Assembly (NCBI GenBank): GCA_037501455.1 | Contig: CM074855.1 | Location: 26,809,001 to 26,873,000, forward strand | From: Lantana camara | Lineage: Eukaryota > Streptophyta > Magnoliopsida > Lamiales > Verbenaceae | DNA length: 64,000 nucleotides | Direction: 5' to 3' | Part shown: in pieces, positions 33,379 to 42,250 of the stretch | How the letters are laid out: each line of letters starts with the position of its first letter | Position numbering within the stretch: position 1 is the first letter of the stretch | Made by a program: the position numbers and the translations under genes | Notes under the pieces: model-generated | Told to the model about the DNA's origin: nothing | What the model saw: only the letters and a program-made list of their open reading frames with translations | Databases searched by the model: none

Positions 33379-33503
33379 CTGCAAATGGGAAATACGAGCG
33401 TCAGAAATTGGGTATTTGGATGGTGATTACAAAAGTACAAGAAGTCAAGTAAGGTCGGTGATGCTATCCTAAGAGTTAGAATAGTCAGTTCCTAGAATCT
33501 AAC
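33379..33503 (-). other. predicted intron 1 of the antisense gene
   Basis: On the minus strand it starts GTTAGATTC after CTCGATG and ends TTTGCAG before ATATCCAG. Joining gives ALDDIQILTSGMNAERLARM without a frame change. Confidence 0.6.
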
Positions 33504-35001
33504 CATCGAGGGCCTTGATTTGAGCGGGAGGATTAGTTATCATGCTTGGGGGGGGGGGGGGGGCAAGATAAGCCATAGCGGAATAATATTCCCTCATTCT
33601 TCATCAAGACCTCAGCCTTGATCCATTTCTTCTCATTCTTCATTGCGAGGGCCAACCCCTTTGCCCAATCCTCGAAAGCTTTATTCTTTGTCCTTTCTTT
33701 AATCAGTGGTCCCTCACCATGTATAAGCCACCCTCGGTGAACCCTGAAAATTCCCCCAGGAGCCCCAACGAAGAAATACTTCTCCTTCCAATGCTCGCCA
33801 TAGGAGGTGGAGGGGGAATCTATCATTTTAAAGCCAGATTTGGCTTGAGTGTAGTAGAACCCATCTGTGGGGGACGAACGCGTTGAGCGAGCCACTTGGA
33901 TCAAACTATCAAAATTTTCAACGGAAGGTTCATGGCCTAATGCCCTCATCAGTATCACAAAAGTGTTTATTAAGGCAATACTGTTGGGGAGGATTTGGGA
34001 AGGGCAGAGTCTAAGGTGGTGGCAGATGTCACAAACGGCGGGAGGAATCGGAAACCTCAGACCCCCGACCAGGACCGCGTCCCAGTAAACTGTCATCATC
34101 CCCGGCGGCGGTAAATTTGCTCTTTCCCCCTCCTCGGGAAGGCGCATGGGGAACACCGCCGCATCCCAGTATGCTTTTGTCCTTAACTCCTCCAGATCTT
34201 CGAGCGTCAAGATGCTCTCAATCTCATCCGGAGACCTATCGGTTTGGTGAGGGTTATTTTGTCTCACTCGTGTAGCAGGCTCGTTTCCCCTTCTTTGGCG
34301 TTTTCTGGGAGGTTCAGCCTCAGCATGACGCTCGGAAGGCCTTGCTCCGCCCTCAGGAGCCATGATTGCCACCGTGATCCTATGATCTTGGGGTCTTACA
34401 GCGCTGTTGAGCACGGGAAATACCCTTTCCCATTGTTTCTGCATTTCCATGACGTTACCCATCTCTTCGAAGAGATCGTCTACCCCCTCCCCCCCCCCCG
34501 GGTGCGCGCTCGTTCATCCCTTGAACAGCGGCATCAACCTCTTCATCCCCAGCTTCAGCCGGAGCCCTGGCCACTGGGATGGTGATAGGAATCTCATCGC
34601 CAGGAGAGGCTCTGGCCATTGGGACCGCTGTGGGTACGTTACCATGAGGGGAGGAGCTCCCAACCGACATCTCGTCTATCTCCCTCACATAATCATCTGC
34701 TTGGTGCCCTGCCATGTCTGCTCTTTGATTTTGAGAGGCGGAGCTTCTCGCAGAAAACTCAATGAAGAAGAAAATTTCTGAAATAAATTCAACGGCAGAA
34801 AAGGGGCTCTTCACTCGAGAGTTTCACTCACCCAACCTAAATATAAAGTTAGTGCAAGAATATCAAGGATTATGGAGTTTTACCTAAAGACTGAAGGAGA
34901 ATTCACCGGAATCCGTAAAATTTTGCAGAAGAAGTTCTAGCTTTTTGATTGCTTGAAGAAAGTTGAATGCGTGAAAGAGGTGCAAGGACTGTGCAAGGCC
35001 C

Positions 35002-35009
35002 TATTTATA
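35002..35009 (-). promoter_or_regulatory. TATA box of the antisense gene
   Basis: The minus strand reads CTTATAAATAGGG, a strong plant TATA context, about 290 bp upstream of MAGHQ and 300 bp inside the 3' LTR. It suggests the antisense gene has its own promoter rather than relying on the LTR. Confidence 0.6.
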
Positions 35010-35293
35010 AGGGGGGGTTTACATCGTTTAGGTCTTGAAAATTCAAAACGCAATCATTTCCCGCCTAGGAAATCCCCCCACTTTTGGTAACCGCCTCACG
35101 TCTCACGGAGTGCACGCGCCCACCTTCTTACTCAGCATTTAATGTGGACACGACTTCATTTAATGCGATGTCAGAATGTGTCCGTTACAGAAGCCAAGCG
35201 GTCACTTCTCTCGCAGAGGCTTGACCCTCGGATATTCAAAAATTCAAGGCTCGCTTCTTTTAAATTCTACAGTACGATCAAGCGATACGACAG

Positions 35294-35309
35294 AATTTGG
35301 GGGGCAAAA
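35294..35309 (+). promoter_or_regulatory. polypurine tract of element B
   Basis: AATTTGGGGGGCAAAA lies directly before the 3' LTR start, the expected place for plus-strand priming. Confidence 0.8.
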
Positions 35310-36153
35310 TGATGAGACACAAAACCGCGATCGTATCAAAACCGTCCACGTGTCACCACTCGCTGGCTGAGGGATTGGACGCTCGCATTGATGGGCTCAC
35401 GGGCCAACCCAGCCCACTCGCTTGCTTACTAGTATAGGCCCCTGAGCCTCGGCCAGCTATTCAAGTAAAGGGTTCAAGCTGACAAGCCTGACGCTCACAC
35501 CCTGGTCCTCAGGGTCACCCTTCTCAGGGAGGCTCCCACGCGAGGGCCCCGCTCATGATGCTCGGGGTTTTGACGCTCAAGGGTCATCTGCCGTGGGGAA
35601 CCCATCCGTGCACTCTTCGAGCGTCACCAGCGCTCGTGTATGATCCTCCACCCCCGTGACGGATCTGAACCCTAGTAAAACGGACCTTGGGCCTTCCCCT
35701 CGCGCGACCCTCGCCAACAACCTCTGACACAGAAGTGGTACGCACCTTGTACCTGACACGCCGCCTCCTTTTCAGATGTGTCATTCTCACGCCTCCATGG
35801 GCTGCCACGTGTTAGGGCAACACAGGTTTGGGACCACACGGTCAGTTTACCCGATTTACCCTCATCTCTAACATATATATAGGAGAGAACACTTGCATTC
35901 TCCTCTAAGTCATCTTCCTCATACACATCACACTGAGCATATTTTCCTCCCTCTTCTCAAGCTCTGTAAGATTTTCACCACAGCTGCTTCATCATCACGT
36001 TTTTGCACACCTTGGTGTTATCCTAGCTGGAAGAACCCACACTCATAAGGAAACCCAGTTCCTGAGGCTCTAACGCCTGTGATGGTCTTTCCCTTTTCAA
36101 ACAAATAGTGAAAGTGTTGTTGCATTTACGAAACTCAGATTCCTGCACCATCA
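35310..36153 (+). repeat. 3' LTR of element B
   Basis: 844 bp, TGATGAGACACAAAACCGCG to CCTGCACCATCA, matching the 5' LTR with about 28 substitutions and a 4-bp length difference near the end. TATA box at 35874-35881. Confidence 0.95.
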
Positions 36154-36765
36154 CATATTACGATTAGAATTTAAAAATCTCAAGAATTTCCATTAAAATC
36201 TCAAACAGAATAATTTGAAAATCTCAAAAATCTCCATTAAAATCTCAAAAACTAAAACTAAAAATAAAAATTTTGATGTAACGTCTCAATCTTAAAAATA
36301 TATTTATAATTATATATAAATATATTAATTTATACTATATTTCATTCTATATAATAAATATATTATATTTGTTTAGAATGATATTATGTATTATTTTATT
36401 ATTTATAAACGTAAAATAATTAGTATAACCTAAGGGTATATATATAAAATAGTATAGTATAATATATTTTATTAATTATTAATAATATTATACAAAACAT
36501 AATTATTTTAAATTAATTTTTATATTAATATTTTATTTTAAATAACATTATAATAACAAAGATGATTAGAAAGTTTCAGGGTTAATTCGGTAACTTGATA
36601 AAAGTTAAAAGTGATTCTCAGCTTTTCTCTGCAAACACTCAACTGATTATTTTTCTGCTTTTCACTTTTTTTTCCAAACACTCACTGCTTTTACTACTGC
36701 AAATTTTTACAGATTTAACTTCTGCTTTAAATTCTAATTATCCAGTAGAGTTTGCAAATACCCCC
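36154..36765. mobile_element. Harbinger/Tourist-like MITE, right part
   Basis: Continuation of the MITE beyond element B. It opens CATATTACGATTAGAATTTA, homologous to CATATTCCGATTAGAATTTA at about 21341 in the left part, which places the B insertion inside a pre-existing duplication. It ends with the right terminus TAGAGTTTGCAAATACCCCC. Without B and one target copy the MITE is about 0.96 kb. No coding sequence. Confidence 0.65.
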
Positions 36766-37786
36766 GTAATCAAATTAACCCTTACAATATAATAAGAAGA
36801 TACCCCTAAACTAAGGACTCTGAAACAGATAAACATAATTAGAAGTTACCATAACTATCACAAGAAAATAAAACTAATCTAATGCATATTCCCAAAGAAC
36901 TCCCATACACAGTCACATGCGAGCCCACCTCATCCTATCACACACGAGGTTGGCCACATGTCCAAGTTGGGTAGAACCCATCGCTTAGTAATCGTTGACA
37001 ATAGTTTAAGAAACACTGGGAATATATTCTTTCCTAGGTACTTTACGCAAAAAAGAATTTAAATAATAATGCCATGATCGGTGTTTCCGGAAGAGGATAA
37101 TTGATTATTAAACAAGATAATTCTGTAACAAAATATTTATATGTATATACACACACAAGTGAATGCATGAAACAAAGTCTATACCAGATTAAATATTTCT
37201 ATGAGAGACAGAGTAAAAGAGAAGCCTGTGATTCCAGTAGACTCCGGTCAATTTAGATTTCCCACTAAAATTAAAAAAAAAAAAAAATGAAAAAGATATC
37301 TCGTGAGATTTTATAAAATTTCACGGTTCTTTTCGTTAAAATCCTAACTCCGACCTTAAATTGCTGGCAAGTTGCGAATTAAATATCAGCAATAACTTTG
37401 GATTAGATGAGTACTCTTGAAAATTCATATTTATGTACGATGCTTATAGCTAAAGATTACCCCACTAACAATTGCAGTATCGAGAATCCAGATTAAAGCC
37501 AATAACATTGTCCCAGATTATTAACAAAATTGGAGTTCTAAAAGTTAAACTAGATATGTTGGAGTTATTAAGGTAATAATTTAATTTTCTTTTCAATTGG
37601 TAGTTTCCCACTCCATTTTCTAATTTATTGCATCTGCATGCTATTTTTGAACCGGTTTCGATCGTTAAAATACATGTGGGTGGGAGAATGGATTCGGATT
37701 TTTGCATAGAGGTTAAAATCAACGAAATTATTTTAGAAACCTCGTAAAGTATGATTAGGGTAATGTTTGTGTGCGGGAATTTAAAA
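36766..37786. other. AT-rich intergenic DNA, nothing assigned
   Basis: No open frame with recognisable content, no terminal repeats and no known motif, apart from a short CA run near 37150 and a poly-A tract near 37270. Confidence 0.5.
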
Positions 37787-37795
37787 TAAAAAATT

Positions 37796-38233
37796 GGGTT
37801 AATTACATATAGACCCCATGGAAATATTAGAAACTACAACTTGTAACCCTATTAGTCAAACAATTACACATACACCCATTAAGGAGTTTAAAAATTACGC
37901 ATAACACCCAAGAACCTAGATTCCCTTAAATTTTTGATGACATCATCAAATTTTTAACTTGACTTTCCTACTTTGCCCCTTCATTTAGTATAATAATTTT
38001 ATTTCAAGAATTAACTATAATTATATTTGAATTGGTATTCGAAATTAGAATTTAATAAATTAAATCATTAACTAACCTAAAATGGTGTGATTTTGTCATT
38101 TCAAATATTTAATTATATATAATAAATCTTAATTTAATGTGTTAAATATAATATTTAAAAAACTTAATATATATATATAGAGAGAGAGTACTTATAATAT
38201 ATAATAAATAATACTTATATTTATATTTTATAT

Positions 38234-38265
<32 letters not shown>

Positions 38266-38280
38266 TACTATATACACACA
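37796..38280. repeat. left terminal inverted repeat of the Mutator-like element
   Basis: Inverted partner of 57723-58146. Its inner end carries GAGAGAGAG and TA microsatellites near 38180 and 38235-38262. Confidence 0.87.
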
Positions 38281-38446
38281 ACACTGAGCTTCATGCTTCG
38301 CCATCGCCGCTGTTGAAAATGCAGTGTGCTTCATTCTCCTTTCCCTCACGCCCACTGTCGGCGCTCCTCGTCCCCAGCCACTATTTCCCCTCCACCCCCT
38401 CCGCCGCCGCGCAGTCCGACTGGAAATCCACCCGCACCACCTATTA
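38281..38446 (+). pseudogene. GC-rich gene fragment inside the Mutator-like element
   Basis: This 166-bp block is strikingly GC-rich amid AT-rich arms. A frame from the ATG at 38319 reads MQCASFSFPSRPLSALL...SAAAQSDWKSTRTTYY before running into element C. A short Ser/Pro/Leu-rich leader followed by SDWKSTRTTYY is reminiscent of expansin N-termini (leader, then a W-S-A-ATYY-like motif), but the match is short and from memory. Captured gene pieces between Mutator arms are the definition of a Pack-MULE. Confidence 0.35.
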
Positions 38447-38633
38447 TGTAGCACCCCTACACGTTGAGATGCCACACCCCCGCACTATACGTCGATCCAC
38501 ATACGAAACTGGTAATCCGTACATGAACTAACCTATAGCGAACGGGTGACAATGCAATAAAATGATAAGCTAGGCGGGATTAACTCACACGTGTCGAGCG
38601 TACCTGACTGTCTGAAAATCGGGGCGTTACAAT

Positions 38634-38667
38634 TCTCTCCCCCTTAAGAGAATCCATCCTCGGATTC
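38634..38667 (-). promoter_or_regulatory. second PPT and hairpin inside the chimeric 3' LTR
   Basis: The minus strand reads GAATCC-GAGGAT-GGATTC (38667-38650), then TCTTAAGGGGGAGAGAAT, then TGTAACGCCCC of an LTR start. This is the same arrangement as in elements C (40154-40192) and D (49598-49633). Confidence 0.65.
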
Positions 38668-38879
38668 CTTGTCCTGAATTCCTAGAATTTTAATTGGCTC
38701 TTACGTTTTCATCCCACGCGGGTTAGCTACTCCCCGTCAGGGATTAGTTCGAAAGAGGTCTTCAATTCTCAAGATCTTCCAACGTGTGAAATCACGACCC
38801 TCAACTTTCCGGAGCCTAAACACTTGTAAGAAAAATCTAACCTTCCACTAGAACAAGTTGACAAGTAGCTGAAAATATT

Positions 38880-38990
38880 GAGAGTGCCCCGACTCTCAAG
38901 TAACCAAGGAGAGAACCCCGTCTCTCGAGCAAGTAACAAGAGAACCCCGTCTCTTGACAACCCTGAGAGAATCCTCGTCTCTCACGCACA
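38880..38990. repeat. short repeats of an AGAGAA-CCCCGTCTCT motif
   Basis: Three to four copies of GAGA(G)AACCCCGTCTCT-like words occur within 110 bp (GAGAGAACCCCGTCTCTCGA, AGAGAACCCCGTCTCTTGA, GAGAGAATCCTCGTCTCTCA). Each is an imperfect palindrome with GAGA/TCTC ends. Confidence 0.65.
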
Positions 38991-39289
38991 CAAAATAAAA
39001 CTCAAGCGAGAAATTAAATCAGCATTCAATAATTATCACATAAGGAGTAGTGAGAAGAGATCAGTTACGTCAATTTATTAGTCACATAAAACAGTCAATA
39101 ATAAACAAAGAATCGTATACAAGAATAACACAATAACAATAAACAAATAATAATGAAATAATGGTGCACGTGGTATGCATGATTAAGTGTACCGTTCAGC
39201 GAGGATCGAAGTTCTGGCATTAAAATAACTCGGCTGAATTCTTGATTCTTTAGTTGAGATTTTTCCCGCTTTATACCGCTACGGTTCAA

Positions 39290-40060
39290 CATTCCCATTC
39301 TTGATAGTCAACTTAGTTCTAGTGCCATTTTCTAACACCATCCATAACTCATCATTAATCACCACATCTTCATGCCCGTTTTGAACCTCAGATTTACCGG
39401 TTGAACCCGTCTCAAACTGATACCCCTCTTTACTTTCTGGTTTTGGAAATAAAATAACCCTTTATTTTGAAATCCGAAAGTTGAGCTCCTATTCCATTAT
39501 AGAATAACACAGCGGAACTATTAATACCGTTAATATCTTTGGTTCCACGACTATTTTTAGTCGAGTTGTTTACCCTGTCCATTTCATGAAGGTCTCCAAT
39601 TAAAGCGGATGTTTGATGCGGAAAAGGAACAAGGTCGTCATCCCTTGAGAGTAACTCAGCAAGCACACTTGTATAGAAACCGAAGGAATCAAGTCCTCGT
39701 GAAACGTTCTCCATTTGACCCCCAGAATTTGATGACATACCCAACAATTCTACGAAATATCTTGAAGGAGAGGATCAATCTTCAATCTTCTCTGAGGTGT
39801 TTACGGCAAACTGGTACATTTTTGGAGGCAATGGAGACATCAAGCGAAAAGGGGCGGTTCGCATAGAGTTCTAGATCATTACGGTTGCCCTAAATATATC
39901 TGAAACAATCTTTAACCCGGAAGGAACTCCAACATCAACCAAGTTGAACCTTTCCTTTTTACTGAGTCAACTGATATCCCGAGACTACACACACACTTCT
40001 CAAAGCCATCCACATTCTGAGAACATTAATAAATCAAAGGTACTGTCGATGATGGGACTT
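39290..40060 (-). pseudogene. unrecognised coding-like sequence within the chimeric LTR
   Basis: The minus strand carries protein-like segments separated by stops and frameshifts: SVKKERFNLVDVG and VPSGLKIVSDIFRATV, then MSPLPPKMYQFAVNTSEKIE, then a 105-codon open frame (39747-39430) from MLGMSSNSGGQMENVSRGLD through SRDDDLVPFPHQTSALIG. In a shifted frame EDVVINDELWMVLENGTR follows, ending near 39294. The composition is ordinary protein, not retroelement gag or pol, and I recognise no family. The likeliest origin is a host gene fragment picked up by a non-autonomous element. Confidence 0.45.
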
Positions 40061-40153
40061 TTCTTTGTGTAAGAGGGAATAAATAAATAAATCCTACGCT
40101 CAAAACTCACATGTGGCGTACTTACCTGTTCATCCGGAACCGGGGCGTTACAA

Positions 40154-40192
40154 CTCTCCCCCCCCCTTAAAAGAATCTGGTCCCCAGATTCT
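40154..40192 (-). promoter_or_regulatory. polypurine tract and adjoining hairpin of element C
   Basis: The minus strand reads AGAATCTGG-GGA-CCAGATTCT, a perfect nine-base-pair stem (40192-40172), then TTTTAAGGGGGGGGGAGAGT directly before the LTR start TGTAACGCCCC. The purine run primes plus-strand synthesis; the stem recurs in element D. Confidence 0.7.
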
Positions 40193-40193
40193 C

Positions 40194-42250
40194 TTAGTCT
40201 TGAGTGAATAACTCCGGGTGGAATCGTTTCATCTTATCTTCCGTTTCCCACGTAGCTTCCTCGGTTTTGTCACTTCTCCACAACACTTTAACCATGGGAA
40301 TCTTCCGGTTTCTCAATTCCTGAAATTTTCGATCCAAGATTCTAACCGGCCTCTGAACAAATGTCAAATTCGGTTCCAGCTCAACTTCTCCCACGGGGAG
40401 AATCGTGATCTCATCGGGGTAATATTTCCTTAACTGAGATACGTGGAATACGTTGTGAATCCCCGTAAGACTCGGTGGTAGGTCCAGTCGATAGGCTACC
40501 TCGTCTATTCTTTCAAGAATCTCGAAAGGACCTAGGTAGCGAGGATTAAGCTTTCCTCCTTTCCCGATCCGGGTGAAACCTTTCCTTGGTAACATCTTCA
40601 AGAATACCCGGTCACCAACTTCAAATTCTAGATCTCTTCGGCGCGTATCGGCATAACTCTTTTGCCTATCTTGCGCGGCTTTCATCTGTTGTTGAATCAT
40701 TTAAACTTTCTCAATCATATCCTGAACGACCTTGGAAGGTTTCTCAAATCTATCACCTTTCTTTACACCTTCTTGTTTCGACCATTTCCACTCTTTCAAG
40801 TCGAAAAACAACGGAGATCGGCACTTTCTTCCATAAAGAAGTTCATACGGAGCCATCCCGATCGAAGCCTGAAAGCTGTTATTATAAGCAAATTCGATCA
40901 AAGGAAGCTGTTCTGCCCATGAATTCTGAAAATCAATCGCGCACGCCCGAAGAAGATCTTCCAAAATACCTGATTAATCTTTCTGTTTGGCCGTCTGTTT
41001 GCGGGTGAAATGCTGTACTGAACTTGAGTTTCGTTCCCAAAACGGCCTGTAATTCTTGCCACAATTTAGATGTAAACCTCGGGTCTCGGTCTGAAACAAT
41101 ACTCACCGGAATGCCATGAAGTCGGACAATTTCTCTGTTATATATTTCAGCCAACTTTGGAATCTTATAGGACATCCGGACCGGTAGAAAGTGAGCAGAC
41201 TTTGTAAATCTATCCACTATTACCCAAATTCCATCAAACCCGCCTTTAACCTTCGGTAATCCGGAAACAAAGTCCATTGTTACTTGTTCCCACTTCCATT
41301 CAGGAATAGGTAACTGTAGTAGAAGTCCCGCGGGCTTTTGGTGCTCAGCTTTCACTTTCTGACAAGTCAGGCAATGTTTCACATATTCAGCCACGTCTCT
41401 TTTCATCCCGTTCCACCAATAGTATTGCTTCAAATCCTTATACATTTTATTTCCTCCTGGGTGGATTGAATAGGCTGACTTGTGAGCTTCTTCGAGTAGA
41501 ACCCGTTTCAATTCTTCAGGTACTACTACTCTGTTCTTAAACCGAAGCAAACCGGTCTCATCGAACCCGAAAGGACTCTCCGGATCAGCCCTAGCTTTAC
41601 TCACAAGCTTCTGAACCTCCGGATCATTATTCTGAGCTTCAAACAACTGATATTTCAATTCCGGCTGAATTGTGATGTTGGAAACCCGAGCCTTTAACAC
41701 AATCAGAGTCACTTCAGCACTTTTTTTTATTTCCAAACTCGATACACTCGCCTTCCTGCTAAGTGCATCGGCGACCACATTAGCTTTCCCTGGATGGTAC
41801 TTAATCGTACAGTCATAATCTTCCAATTTTTCCATCCAACGTTGTTGCCTCATATTCAGATCTTTCTGTGTGAATAAATACTGTAGGCTTTTGTGGTCGG
41901 TAAAAATCTCAAAGGAAGTCCCGTAGAGATAATGACTCCATTTCCCGAGAGCAAAAATCACGGCTGCAAGCTCTAGGTCGTGTGTCGGATAATTCCTTTC
42001 ATATTCCTTCAGCTTTCGAGAAGCATAAGCGATCACTTTTCCTTTCTGAGTCAAAACACAACCTAATCCTTTTTTAGAAGCATCTGTATACACTGCATAC
42101 TCCTCTGAACCCTCGGGAAGTGCCAACACCGGAGCTGAGACTAACTTTTCTTTTAAAAAGTTGAAGTTTTGATCACACTTCTCGTCCCAGACAAACTTGA
42201 AGTCTTTCTTTGTTAATCGGGTTAACGGTGCAGCAATCATAGAGAAGTCC
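40194..42250 (-). pseudogene. RNase H, integrase and chromodomain of element C (second half of pol)
   Basis: Resumes after D with [20 protein letters not shown], then RNase H ([36 protein letters not shown]), the zinc domain ([18 protein letters not shown]...HCLTCQ) and the integrase core with its three acidic blocks ([32 protein letters not shown]). A one-base insertion near 40955 and a TAA at 40701-40703 break the frame. The C-terminal part ([30 protein letters not shown]) ends in a chromodomain-like segment ([20 protein letters not shown]). Confidence 0.92.
42246..42250. repeat. target duplication of element D, left copy
   Basis: AGTCC immediately before the D 5' LTR; the partner AGTCC is at 52360-52364. 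It marks the exact point where D split the pol frame of C. Confidence 0.9.

Larger units (their letters stand above)
31836..34715 (-). pseudogene. antisense three-exon gene in element B, Transposase_28-like domain plus coiled coil
   Basis: Opposite to gag-pol. The start is probably MAGHQADDYV at 34715. Exon 1 34715-33504, exon 2 33378-32726 and exon 3 32645-31836 join in frame through GT-AG introns of 125 and 80 bp. The parts in order: an acidic/Pro-rich start; a basic PPRKRQRRG patch; a domain with MTVYWDAVLVGGLRFPIPP, NSIALINTFVILM and HWKEKYFFVGAPGG that resembles the 'putative gypsy type transposon' family (Pfam Transposase_28) from memory; a Gln run and RGRGARRG-type Arg/Gly region; an acidic Ser stretch; a heptad-rich coiled coil; an acidic tail. 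About 890 codons. It is broken by slips in G/C runs at 34491-34500 and 33548-33563 and a TAG at 32544-32546. Antisense ORFs here are known in Tat elements such as Grande. Confidence 0.7.
21450..36153 (+). mobile_element. Ty3/gypsy Tat-lineage LTR retrotransposon B, both LTRs
   Basis: Order: 5' LTR, PBS, gag, protease, RT, gypsy RNase H, second RNase H, integrase, a 1-kb spacer, a gene on the opposite strand, PPT, 3' LTR. The flanking 5-mers are CATGT (21445-21449) and CATAT (36154-36158), a target duplication with one transition. A 2277-bp solo LTR splits RT, so the original length was about 12.4 kb. By eye the LTRs differ at about 28 sites in 844 bp (about 25 transitions) plus one indel, suggesting on the order of a million years. 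Many nonsense codons make it non-autonomous. Confidence 0.95.
38447..40152 (-). repeat. chimeric 3' LTR region of element C
   Basis: 38447-38580 matches the end of the 5' LTR copy at 55073-55207 (GCACTATA...CGATCCACATACGAAA, AGCTAGGCGGGA). About 40075-40152 matches its other end (AATAAATAAATAAATC(C/T)TACG, CATCCGGAACCGGGGCGTTA). The roughly 1.5 kb between is unrelated to the 5' LTR. It opens with a short LTR end (GGGGCGTTACA at 38623-38633) followed by another PPT-like tract and hairpin (38634-38667), then coding-like sequence. A recombination between C and a related non-autonomous element would explain this. Confidence 0.6.

Noticed and set aside
30805..35309. Envelope-like gene between pol and the 3' LTR of B
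   Set aside because: No sense-strand ORF and no signal peptide or membrane segment; the coding content is antisense and looks transposase-like.
38233..38475. Minus-strand ORF over the GC-rich fragment
   Set aside because: Runs through the TA microsatellite and across the element C boundary; the plus-strand frame is more protein-like.
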